A stretch of DNA of 64,000 nt, from contig NZ_DASYDG010000010.1 of the NCBI RefSeq assembly GCF_036499745.1, forward strand, positions 186,001-250,000, given 5' to 3'. How positions within the stretch are numbered: the stretch's first letter is position 1; each line of letters opens with the position of its first letter. Of this stretch, positions 1 to 7,343 are shown one piece after another. The position numbers and the translations under genes were made by a program. Below the pieces are notes generated by a model that worked only from the letters and a program-made list of their open reading frames with translations, did not search any database and was not told where the DNA came from. Source of the stretch: Pinirhizobacter sp036499745 (GTDB taxonomy: Bacteria; Pseudomonadota; Gammaproteobacteria; Xanthomonadales; Rhodanobacteraceae).

Positions 1-498
1 CGCGTCACGGCGCCAGAGATGCACCTGCAGGGCGGGATCGGCGATCGGCCCTTCGATGAAGCCGGCATCGAAGCGGTGCTCCAGCACGCCGCGTGAGATG
101 TCCGCGGTATTGCCGACGGCGATGCGGATCGCCACCCGCGGATGAGCCGCGACGAAGCCGCCGAGGAGTTCGCCGGCAAGGTAATTGCCGACCGTGTTGC
201 TGGTACCCAGGGTAAGCGTGCCAGCCAGGGCTTCGCCGGTGGCGGCGGAACCTGCGAAAGCGGCGAAACGCTCGGCGATTTCCCGTGCGCGCGGCAGCAA
301 TTCCCGGCCTCGCTCGTTCAGGTGCAGGCGGCCGGCAACACGATCAAACACGGCTTCGCCCAGTAACCGCTCAAGCTCCGCCAGCGCCATGCTTACCGCC
401 GGTTGTGACAGGTGCAGTTGGCCGGCAGCGGCGGACACGGTGCCTTCGCCTGCCACGGCGATCAGCACCTGCATGTGGCGAAGCGACATCCCGCTCAT
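1..498 (-). CDS. LysR-family transcriptional regulator (3' end cut by window edge)
   Basis: The first 166 codons are present; the gene runs off the left edge in frame. The N-terminus carries a standard LysR winged helix-turn-helix (about residues 2-60, with LRHMQVLIAVAGEGTVSAAA and the recognition helix LSQPAVSMALAELERLLG), followed by the start of the periplasmic-binding-protein-like effector domain (TLGTSNTVGNYLAGELL). The ATG at 498 is used; a second ATG lies three codons in. It is divergent from a YeiH-family exporter gene 62 bp away, the arrangement of YeiE/YeiH and CbbR-like pairs, so it probably controls that gene. The effector is unknown because the ligand domain is incomplete. Confidence 0.93.
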   Translation of the reverse strand, partial: MSGMSLRHMQVLIAVAGEGTVSAAAGQLHLSQPAVSMALAELERLLGEAVFDRVAGRLHLNERGRELLPRAREIAERFAAFAGSAATGEALAGTLTLGTSNTVGNYLAGELLGGFVAAHPRVAIRIAVGNTADISRGVLEHRFDAGFIEGPIADPALQVHLWRRDA

Positions 499-507
499 AA
501 GTACAAA

Positions 508-522
508 TTATATCATGAATAA
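508..522. promoter_or_regulatory. Candidate LysR-type operator (T-N11-A dyad) in the divergent promoter region
   Basis: The short spacer between the LysR gene and the exporter gene is strikingly AT-rich compared with its surroundings. It holds TTAT-N7-ATAA (508-511 and 519-522), whose inner bases give the T-N11-A pattern typical of LysR-type binding sites. The position between the two divergent starts fits autoregulation plus exporter control. The identification is by pattern only. Confidence 0.45.
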
Positions 523-560
523 GGAACATATATTTTTCTTATCCATGTGCAGGGCTGATC

Positions 561-1556
561 ATGACCGGCATGAAAAGCATCTTTCCCGGCTTGTTACTGG
601 TGGCCGCCATCGCGGCGATCGCTTTGGTGCTCGGCCATGCGATGCCGCTGGTCGGCGGCGCGGTCTGCGGCATCGTCCTCGGTATTCTGGTGCGCAACAC
701 ACGACCGCCATCTGCTGCGTTTGCCCCAGGCATCCGGTTTGCCTCAAGGCAGGTGCTGCAGGCATCGATTATTGCGTTGGGCTTTGGCCTGAGCCTGGGT
801 CAGGTAGCCCATACCGGTCTCTCATCGCTGGCGGTCACGCTGTGCACCATGGCAGCCGCGGGCCTTGCCGCATGGCTCATCGGCCGTGCCTTGCGCGTTG
901 AAAACGACCTCAAGCTCCTGATCGGCGTGGGTACCGCCATTTGTGGCGGCTCGGCGATCGCCGCGGTGGTGCCCATCATCAAGGCCAGCGAGCACGATAC
1001 GGCGTTTGCGATCTCCACCATCTTCCTCTTCAACCTGGTCGCCGTACTGTTGTTCCCATGGCTCGGCCACCTGATGAATCTTTCCGACCTGGGCTTCGGC
1101 CTATGGGCGGGTACGGCGATCAATGACACCTCGTCGGTCGTCGCCGCGGGCTACACCTACAGCCATGCCGCGGGCGATTTCGCCACCATCGTGAAGCTGA
1201 CGCGCGCCACGTTGATCATCCCGATCTGCCTGGTGCTGTCGATCATTGTCGGCCTGCGCGAAAAACGCAGCGGTAGCACCGACTTCAGCCTGGGGCGGAT
1301 CTTTCCCTGGTTCATCCTTTGGTTCCTGGTGGCATCGGCGGTCCGCAGCATCGGCCTGGTGCCTGCCGTGGCGTTGCCCTGGATCCACCAGTTGGCCGAG
1401 ACATTGATCGTGATGGCGCTGACGGCCATCGGGCTCTCGGCAGACCTTCGCCGCATGGCTGCCAGCGGCGTGCGCCCGATCATGCTGGGTTTGGCCACCT
1501 GGGCTGCCGTGGCGATCACCAGCCTTGGTGTGCAGTGGACCCTTCAGCAGCTCTAG
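561..1556 (+). CDS. YeiH-family (UPF0324) putative anion exporter
   Basis: A 331-residue, highly hydrophobic inner-membrane protein with about ten membrane segments from residue 8 to the C-terminus. The conserved family signature around residues 120-140 (GVGTAICGGSAIAAVVPIIK) and the later GTAINDTSSVVAAGY stretch are both present, and the length is usual for the family. Relatives are annotated as putative sulfate exporters; the substrate has not been firmly established for most members. Translation begins at ATG 561 after an AGGG ribosome-binding site. The divergent LysR regulator is its likely controller. It converges with the recombinase gene, whose end is only 10 bp away. Confidence 0.88.
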   Translation: MTGMKSIFPGLLLVAAIAAIALVLGHAMPLVGGAVCGIVLGILVRNTRPPSAAFAPGIRFASRQVLQASIIALGFGLSLGQVAHTGLSSLAVTLCTMAAAGLAAWLIGRALRVENDLKLLIGVGTAICGGSAIAAVVPIIKASEHDTAFAISTIFLFNLVAVLLFPWLGHLMNLSDLGFGLWAGTAINDTSSVVAAGYTYSHAAGDFATIVKLTRATLIIPICLVLSIIVGLREKRSGSTDFSLGRIFPWFILWFLVASAVRSIGLVPAVALPWIHQLAETLIVMALTAIGLSADLRRMAASGVRPIMLGLATWAAVAITSLGVQWTLQQL

Positions 1557-1566
1557 CGCGTCACCG

Positions 1567-2451
1567 CTAGGCAGGCACCAGCGTGTCCATGTATCGCCGC
1601 AGGTCGTGCAGTTTGGAGTACGCCGCCACCGCAGCGACCTCGCGCACGGGACGCCCGGACTGCAGCAGGCGGGCAATGGCCAGGCGCCGCAGGTCGCGGA
1701 ACTGCAGATCGTCGATACCGGCCTGCAGGCAGGCCCGGCGGAAAGCCGTGGTCATCGAGGCGGCGGCAAAGGGAAAGACCCGGGTGTCGGCTTCGCCACG
1801 GGGTTGCTGGCCCAGTAATTCCTGGGCGTCCAGGGTGAGCCGCGCCCTGCGGGCCCAGGGCCCCAGGACATGGTCGCTGCTGCGCAGGTACACCACGCCC
1901 CGACCCAGGTCGACGTCCGCCCAGCGCAGGCGCAAGGTCTCGCCCAGCGTGCGTGCCGAGCACACGATGAACTCAACGACGTCCTCTAGCGGCAACAACA
2001 GGTGCGCATCGCGGGCCAGTACACGGCGCAGCCGGGCCAGTTCGTCATCGGTAGGCATGCGCTCGCGGCGCGGCGCGCGGGCAATGGTGGCATCACCCCG
2101 CAGGCGCGCCCGGGCGATCTCGATGCATGCTGCATCCGGCGCCGGCCAGCCATGGCGGCGGGCGAAGGCAAAGATCCGGCTGAAGAACGAGATCTCGATA
2201 TTGAGCGTGGATGGCGCGCACGGTCCGCGAAGCTGACCGGCGTCATCGGCGTGATGTCCCCGGCGCCGCGCCTGCGCATAGCCTACGAAGTCGTCGTCGG
2301 TCAATGAGGACAGACGCCGCCTGCCCAATGCCTCGCGCAAGCGGCGTAACGTGCAGCGTTCGGTGGGCCGGATGCGCGTGCTGCGTTCCGGATGCATCGC
2401 GTACCAGTCAAGCAGTTCGAGCAGCGATGCCGCGTGCAAATCGGTGTCCAC
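1567..2451 (-). CDS. Atypical tyrosine recombinase/integrase-like protein
   Basis: A 294-residue protein with the two-part layout of tyrosine recombinases: an N-terminal SAM-like arm/core-binding part (about 1-110) and a C-terminal catalytic-like part. The GTG start at 2451 is preceded by a strong GGAGGG ribosome-binding site. In the C-terminus the usual HxLR...GH...Y pattern reads FRDLRRLAIARLL...VAAYSKL...RRYMDTL: the box-II histidine is Arg, the later His/Trp is Tyr, and the first arginine (SARTLGETLRLRW) is one residue out of register. The nucleophilic Tyr and the box-II Arg remain. No att-like direct repeats or phage genes are nearby. It may be catalytically impaired or belong to a divergent subfamily. 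Confidence 0.72.
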   Translation of the reverse strand: MDTDLHAASLLELLDWYAMHPERSTRIRPTERCTLRRLREALGRRRLSSLTDDDFVGYAQARRRGHHADDAGQLRGPCAPSTLNIEISFFSRIFAFARRHGWPAPDAACIEIARARLRGDATIARAPRRERMPTDDELARLRRVLARDAHLLLPLEDVVEFIVCSARTLGETLRLRWADVDLGRGVVYLRSSDHVLGPWARRARLTLDAQELLGQQPRGEADTRVFPFAAASMTTAFRRACLQAGIDDLQFRDLRRLAIARLLQSGRPVREVAAVAAYSKLHDLRRYMDTLVPA

Positions 2452-2540
2452 GTTGATTCCCTCCCAGGTGATCCGCCTACCCGCTGACGGCGACCGACTA
2501 GCCTAGGGAAAGAATCGACTTACGTCTTATACGTTTCGCC

Positions 2541-3227
2541 CTAACGTTTGCCTTGTTCGGCGAGCGTGAGCGCGACCTTGTCACGCAGATAGACCGGCAG
2601 CGCATGTTCGGCAGAAACGCCGCCTCCCGCGCGAAACACCGGCAAAGCCAGCAGGGCGACGTTACGCGCCTGTGGATAGCGTGCGCCATCATGCGCGGCC
2701 ACGTCGCCGATACGACCGCGAAGCTGTTCTGCATACGTGGCCCAGCCCGTGCCGACGACACTCCAGGGACCACCAGCGGGGACAACGAGCGACGCGGGCG
2801 GACCCACCCATTCGTCTGAGCAGGGTTCGGGAAGGCCATCGGCACGCCGGCGATATGCTGCCGCGTAAACCTCGCCCATGCGCGCATCGATCACCGCGAG
2901 TATGTCATTGAGATCGGCATCTTCTTCCATGGCCAGCGCCTGCAGCGACGACACGGTCACCACCGGCAGGTCCAGCGCCATCGCCATGCCCTGCGTCAGT
3001 GAAATGGCCAGGCGCACACCTGTGAACGCTCCCGGCCCCCGGCCGACGGCGATACCTTCAAGCGCATGCCTCGACATACCGGCCTCCGCCAGCAGGCTGT
3101 CGGCCATCGGCAACACCAGTTCGCCGTGCCGGCGTGGTGCCAGTTCGCTACGCGCGAGGATTTCCTCGCCATGGACCAGGGCGACCGAACAGGCTTCGGT
3201 GGAGGTTTCGATGGCGAGGATCTTCAA
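2541..3227 (-). CDS. tsaB: tRNA threonylcarbamoyladenosine biosynthesis protein TsaB
   Basis: A 228-residue ASKHA-fold protein that acts as scaffold for TsaD/TsaE in forming N6-threonylcarbamoyladenosine at position 37 of ANN-decoding tRNAs. The family hallmarks are clear: KILAIETSTEACSVAL at the N-terminus and GRGPGAFTGVRLAISLTQG near residues 70-88. The TTG at 3227 is chosen as start because it lies directly before KILAIETS and follows GGGAA. An in-frame ATG at 3287 would add 20 residues not expected in the family. It stands alone, with no tsaD, tsaE or rimI neighbour in view. Confidence 0.9.
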   Translation of the reverse strand: MKILAIETSTEACSVALVHGEEILARSELAPRRHGELVLPMADSLLAEAGMSRHALEGIAVGRGPGAFTGVRLAISLTQGMAMALDLPVVTVSSLQALAMEEDADLNDILAVIDARMGEVYAAAYRRRADGLPEPCSDEWVGPPASLVVPAGGPWSVVGTGWATYAEQLRGRIGDVAAHDGARYPQARNVALLALPVFRAGGGVSAEHALPVYLRDKVALTLAEQGKR

Positions 3228-3435
3228 GGCGTTTCCCGGTTCATTCGTGTGCTGCCCTGGGGCAAACGTCCCGCTACCGCACAGCAACGTGCGGCCGGCT
3301 CGCCGCAGCGGTCATGGATCGGCGCGCTCGGCACCATGGATTCGTAAGAAACGATCACCACGCCATTGTGCCGCAGAGTTGCGCTCTTGAAAATGAAGGC
3401 GGCCCGGCGTGGATGGTCGCAAGCTGACCCTCCTA

Positions 3436-3528
3436 CGCTTTAAAGCCACCTGTCTATGTGGATATCGACGACAACCACGCTGGCTTTATCGCTATTTCCC
3501 CTCCCATGCTAATAGCGAAACATAGGTG
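3436..3528. promoter_or_regulatory. Nested inverted repeats in the 338-bp gap upstream of the cyclodeaminase-like gene
   Basis: The gene-free stretch 3228-3565 is AT-rich in its right half and holds three symmetric signals. GCTTTAAAGC at 3436-3445 is a perfect palindrome. TCGCTATT (3489-3496) and AATAGCGA (3511-3518) are perfect inverted repeats whose centres are 22 bp apart, about two helical turns. Outside them, CACC-TGTC-TATGT (3446-3458) is complementary to ACATAGGTG (3520-3528) with a four-base bulge. These could be operator half-sites for a dimeric repressor or an mRNA leader hairpin. No convincing -35/-10 pair was assigned, and the rest of the gap shows nothing recognisable. Confidence 0.4.
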
Positions 3529-3565
3529 ACCCGGCCTGCAAGCCGAATATCTTATCGCCGCGCGC

Positions 3566-4669
3566 ATGGATAGCCCTATGCTTCATGAATACCCTGGTGA
3601 TTCCGTCACCGTTTCGCCCTGCTATTTTCAGGCCGACCCTTGGCGTATCCGCCCGGCACACAGCCCGGTCTCGCTATCGTCCCGGGACATCGGCCTGCTG
3701 GTACGCGAAGCGCTGATGTCTTCCCGCGACGGCAAAACATACGGCTGCAAGTCGGTGCTGGCGCCTCATGCCAACGAATTGCCATTGCTCATCACGGACA
3801 ATGCGCCACCGTGGCCAATCAGCAACGAACGGCTCAATTGGAAACTGAGCACGCTGATTGCCGTGAACCAAAAACATGGCGCGGTGAAGATCGTGGGCTC
3901 AAACGCCTATAACCGCTACGCTCAGCGACCCCGCTCACAATCGACGCTCCTGGTGTTCGACAAATTGAGCATGCGCCCCCTATGCATCATGGACGGCACG
4001 GATATCTCGGCGGCGCGTACCGGGGCATACGCATCCATTGTCGCCGATACCTACCGCGCCGGTGTCGATGGACTACGCGTTTTCGTATTCGGCACCGGTG
4101 CAGTTGCCGCCCGGGCAATTGCCGATCTCATGGCGCATTGCGGTGATCGGCTTGACCGCATCTACGTGAAGGCGCTTACCGATCGAAGTGTCGCCACACT
4201 GGTAGACGCGTTCTCCGAAGCCTCCTGTCCCGTCGTCGCCGGCTATCGGGAAAACCTTGCAACCTGCCACCTCATCATTACCGCCACCAATGCGGCAACC
4301 CCAGTGTTTCAGGCCGACGATGTGTCCGGCGACGCTGTCGTGCTGCACCTTGGCGGCGATGAAACGGCGCCGGCGGTGATTCGCGAAACGCTCGCCCTGG
4401 GAACGGCCACGTGTGACGACGTCGCGGCGGTAGCCTCGCGTGGCTCGCAAAGCCTGGCTTTGTACTTTTCCCGTCAGGGCCTTTCGTTGAATGAGGAAAA
4501 GGCTAAGTACGGCATCGCCAATTTCTATCCGCATATGCCGTTGCCCGCACACACCGCGACATCACGCTGCCTGGTCACTTGTGTAGGACTGGCCGCACTG
4601 GACCTGCGACTTGCCGAACGCATCCACGACATATGCCACGACGGAGGGAACAAAGTGGCGCCTTTATGA
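3566..4669 (+). CDS. Ornithine cyclodeaminase/mu-crystallin-family NAD(P)-dependent enzyme (SbnB-like)
   Basis: A 367-residue member of the OCD/mu-crystallin fold. The Rossmann glycine motif GTGAVA is at 176-181, the substrate-binding arginine region reads GTDISAARTGAYASI (Arg151), and the conserved AVKIVG lysine is at 108. The family includes ornithine cyclodeaminase, ketimine and pyrroline-2-carboxylate reductases, alanine dehydrogenases, and SbnB, which makes the diaminopropionate precursor in staphyloferrin B synthesis. An SbnA partner is not adjacent, so the substrate cannot be assigned. It overlaps the next gene, an MFS exporter, by four bases (ATGA), so the two are one transcriptional unit. 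No good ribosome-binding site precedes ATG 3566; ATG 3578 is an alternative start. Confidence 0.78.
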   Translation: MDSPMLHEYPGDSVTVSPCYFQADPWRIRPAHSPVSLSSRDIGLLVREALMSSRDGKTYGCKSVLAPHANELPLLITDNAPPWPISNERLNWKLSTLIAVNQKHGAVKIVGSNAYNRYAQRPRSQSTLLVFDKLSMRPLCIMDGTDISAARTGAYASIVADTYRAGVDGLRVFVFGTGAVAARAIADLMAHCGDRLDRIYVKALTDRSVATLVDAFSEASCPVVAGYRENLATCHLIITATNAATPVFQADDVSGDAVVLHLGGDETAPAVIRETLALGTATCDDVAAVASRGSQSLALYFSRQGLSLNEEKAKYGIANFYPHMPLPAHTATSRCLVTCVGLAALDLRLAERIHDICHDGGNKVAPL

Positions 4670-5862
4670 GTGCGCCACCTGACCATGCCCTCGCCTCCTT
4701 GAGCGTGCCGACATACCGCAGGCTCTGGCTCGCAACGGTGGCTGCCCACACCGGCTATTGGGCACAGGCCGTGGCAGTGGCATGGTGGCTTGTCGAACAG
4801 AAGTGCGGGCCGCAGGTTGTTGCCCTTGCACACTTCTCATCATCCTTACCCGTATTGCTGCTGTCCTATGCCAGCGGATGGCTGATCGATCGTTTCGACT
4901 ACCTGCAAGTCCAGCGCCTGTCGCAAGGCTGGATCCTGGTCACCAGCGTGGCCATGATCATCTTGATGTGCCTGGACTCAACCAGCCCATATACGCTCTT
5001 GCTGCTGACAAGCCTCATGGGTGCGGGCGTCGCGCTACGCAATCCAGCCTGGCAGGCCAGCATCGGACAAATAGTGTCGCTGCGGCACCTCTCATCTGCC
5101 ACTGTGCTCAGCAGCGTCGGATTCAATCTGGCCCGTACCTTAGGCCCGCTGATTGCGGGCCTGCTTATCTCCGCGTGGGGGGTCTGGTCAGCCCTCTTCT
5201 ATAACGCAATCACCGCCTTCGTTCTTTTCATCACCCTTCAATGGCCTCCCGCCTATCAACCTGCGGCGGCGCCCAGGACAGCAGCCATCGTCGCGCCGAT
5301 CAGCCCGAATGCCCGACGCTGGCTCGGTCGCCTCTGTTTGCGTGCGATCGGCATTGGTCTGCCTACCAGCGCCCTGCTTGTACTTTTGCCCGTCGTCGCG
5401 TCCTCGGAGGAACGGGGTCCGACCATGTATGCGTGGTTGCTGGGAGCCTTTGGCGGTGGCGGATTCGTCGCCGCACTGATTCGGCCACGCCTGGTCAAGG
5501 CGCTTGGTCCGGACCGCCTCCTGAACATCTTCTCTGGCGTTTTTGCTGCCTGCCTGCTGCTTGTGGCCTGGCAGCCGCAAGGACATCTACTTGGCTCTGT
5601 GGCAGCAGCCGGCGCTGCATGGCTGATCCTTTTTTCGACGTTGAACGTCGCTGTCCACAGTCATTCCGCAGCGTCCTGCCGGGGGCGTGCCCTGGCCGCC
5701 TATATGACGAGCGCATTCGGAGGCATGGCTGCGGGCGGCTTGCTTTGGGGATGGCTCGCTGAAGAGTTCGATTGCAACACGGCCCTGGCGATGGGGGCTG
5801 CGGCTCTGCTCTGCGGCCTTGCATGCTATCGGCCTCGCGTTTGCCAGGGGACAGAAGGATAG
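4666..5862 (+). CDS. MFS transporter of the EntS-like (MFS_3) family
   Basis: A 398-residue inner-membrane carrier with twelve predicted helices. The central stretch NPAWQASIGQIV followed by LSSVGFNLARTLGPLIAG is the signature of the EntS/MFS_3 group, which contains enterobactin and other small-metabolite exporters. The ATG at 4666 overlaps the stop of the cyclodeaminase-like gene. Coupled translation with that enzyme suggests export of its product or of something derived from it. Export rather than import is inferred from the family. The charged loop typical of motif A is seen as GWLIDRFDYLQVQR. Confidence 0.82.
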   Translation: MSAPPDHALASLSVPTYRRLWLATVAAHTGYWAQAVAVAWWLVEQKCGPQVVALAHFSSSLPVLLLSYASGWLIDRFDYLQVQRLSQGWILVTSVAMIILMCLDSTSPYTLLLLTSLMGAGVALRNPAWQASIGQIVSLRHLSSATVLSSVGFNLARTLGPLIAGLLISAWGVWSALFYNAITAFVLFITLQWPPAYQPAAAPRTAAIVAPISPNARRWLGRLCLRAIGIGLPTSALLVLLPVVASSEERGPTMYAWLLGAFGGGGFVAALIRPRLVKALGPDRLLNIFSGVFAACLLLVAWQPQGHLLGSVAAAGAAWLILFSTLNVAVHSHSAASCRGRALAAYMTSAFGGMAAGGLLWGWLAEEFDCNTALAMGAAALLCGLACYRPRVCQGTEG

Positions 5863-5950
5863 ATCACGTCATGACCCGGCAACTACAGAGCCACGGCGTG
5901 GGAATGGTCCCTGTCAAATCTCCGTTGACCGGGCCATGTGCCGTTTTCCT

Positions 5951-7273
5951 TTACTCGGTCAGCTGTCTGCTTGCTTGGGTATACCAGTCGATGTGACGGG
6001 TGAGATACATCAGAAGCGCCACCACCGCCAACAGGACAACGGCGCCGATCAACAACGCGTATTGTTCGGCCCCGATGAGTCCGTAGAGCACCGCGTAAAG
6101 CAGAGCCAGCACGGCTCCCAACGTCCAGCCGGCACGACGAGCGCGTAACACCGCCGAGGCGTAGCCGGCAATGATGCCCACGACCGTGAGGGCTGCCATC
6201 AGGTAGGCCAGCGCAAAGCCGAACTGCTCAGATAGCGCCAGCAGCAATATATAGAACACCACCATAGCCGCGCCTACCAGCAAATACTGCACGGGGTGTA
6301 CGCGAAGGCGCTGCAGCACTTCGTACAGGAAGAACACCACGAAGGTCATCGCGATGAACAGCAGCGCATATTTGCCGGCGCGATCGTTCTGCTGGTATAC
6401 GCTACCCGGTTGGAACAACTCCACGCCGAATGCGGAGGCATTCATGCGAGCGTCCACATGGGTGTCGCTGTCGTTCCAATGCTGACCGTAGTCGCGGTTG
6501 AGATCCAGTACGCGCCACTGGGCCTGGAAGCTACGGTCGTCGACGCGCCGGGTCACAGGTAAGGCCGCACCAACAAAACTCGGGTCGGGCCATGGAGCCT
6601 TGATGTCGACGGTACCGGTACGCGCCGTCGGCAGGAACTGCAGCGAGCTCGTTCCGGCAAGCTTGATCCGCACGGTGAAATCGATCGATTGCCCTGCCAG
6701 CGCTTCCAGGTCAAGCGGAACGGACACCACCGGAAGGCCGCCTGCATGGGCAGTGGAGGACACAAAGCGATACGGTTTGCCGTTCACGCGCACATCCCCA
6801 ACATCTCGCAGCCCTTGCAAGTCCGCCACGGGAAGTTGCAGCTCAGCCTTGGCACCTAGCCACGTGCGACCGCTCGCCTGTCGGAACGATGAGATGTCAG
6901 CTGCATCCACGTGCCCGACGAAGGTGACATCGGCGACGTATACCGGCACTTCATACATGCCGTAGCGCCGGCGCTCGACGTTCATCGTCGCGGAGGTCGC
7001 CATCCGGTCAGCCAGCACGAACTCGGTGCTGCGCGTGGTCACCGGTCGCCGGTTGTCGTCCAGCACGGTCTGCTCAGCCGGTATCGCCAGCATCAACCCA
7101 CCGAGCACCTGGCGGCCTCCCCACCCCTTCGCGACATTGGCCGCCGCTTGCGCGTTGAGGTCTTTCCGCTCGCCCACCATCGACTGGATCGAAGCGAGCG
7201 GGATCAACATCAGGAGCGCAAGCGCACCCACGCCAAGTACCTTGGCGGTTATCGAATGCATCCAGGCTGGCAT
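5951..7273 (-). CDS. creD: CreD-family inner membrane protein
   Basis: A 440-residue protein with an N-terminal membrane anchor (about residues 10-30), a large periplasmic beta-rich domain (30-310), and five to six C-terminal membrane helices (about 315-430). This matches CreD, an inner-membrane protein of unknown biochemical role that belongs to the CreBC regulon in Enterobacteriaceae and affects cell-envelope integrity. The region GVELFQPGSVYQQNDRAGKY just before the helices is typical of the family. ATG 7273 has a GAGGGG ribosome-binding site. No creB or creC gene is adjacent, so its regulator here is unknown. It converges with the MFS gene. Confidence 0.88.
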   Translation of the reverse strand: MPAWMHSITAKVLGVGALALLMLIPLASIQSMVGERKDLNAQAAANVAKGWGGRQVLGGLMLAIPAEQTVLDDNRRPVTTRSTEFVLADRMATSATMNVERRRYGMYEVPVYVADVTFVGHVDAADISSFRQASGRTWLGAKAELQLPVADLQGLRDVGDVRVNGKPYRFVSSTAHAGGLPVVSVPLDLEALAGQSIDFTVRIKLAGTSSLQFLPTARTGTVDIKAPWPDPSFVGAALPVTRRVDDRSFQAQWRVLDLNRDYGQHWNDSDTHVDARMNASAFGVELFQPGSVYQQNDRAGKYALLFIAMTFVVFFLYEVLQRLRVHPVQYLLVGAAMVVFYILLLALSEQFGFALAYLMAALTVVGIIAGYASAVLRARRAGWTLGAVLALLYAVLYGLIGAEQYALLIGAVVLLAVVALLMYLTRHIDWYTQASRQLTE

Positions 7274-7343
7274 GGTGAACCCCTCGCGCTTGTCGGGCTT
7301 GCATCACACCAGCCCGCGCGGGCCTGGTGCGGCCGCGGCATGG

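Noticed and set aside
2452..2540. An attachment site for the recombinase in the gap before its gene
   Set aside because: Only a loose repeat of ACGTTT is visible; no tRNA gene or second copy of a core sequence was found in the window.
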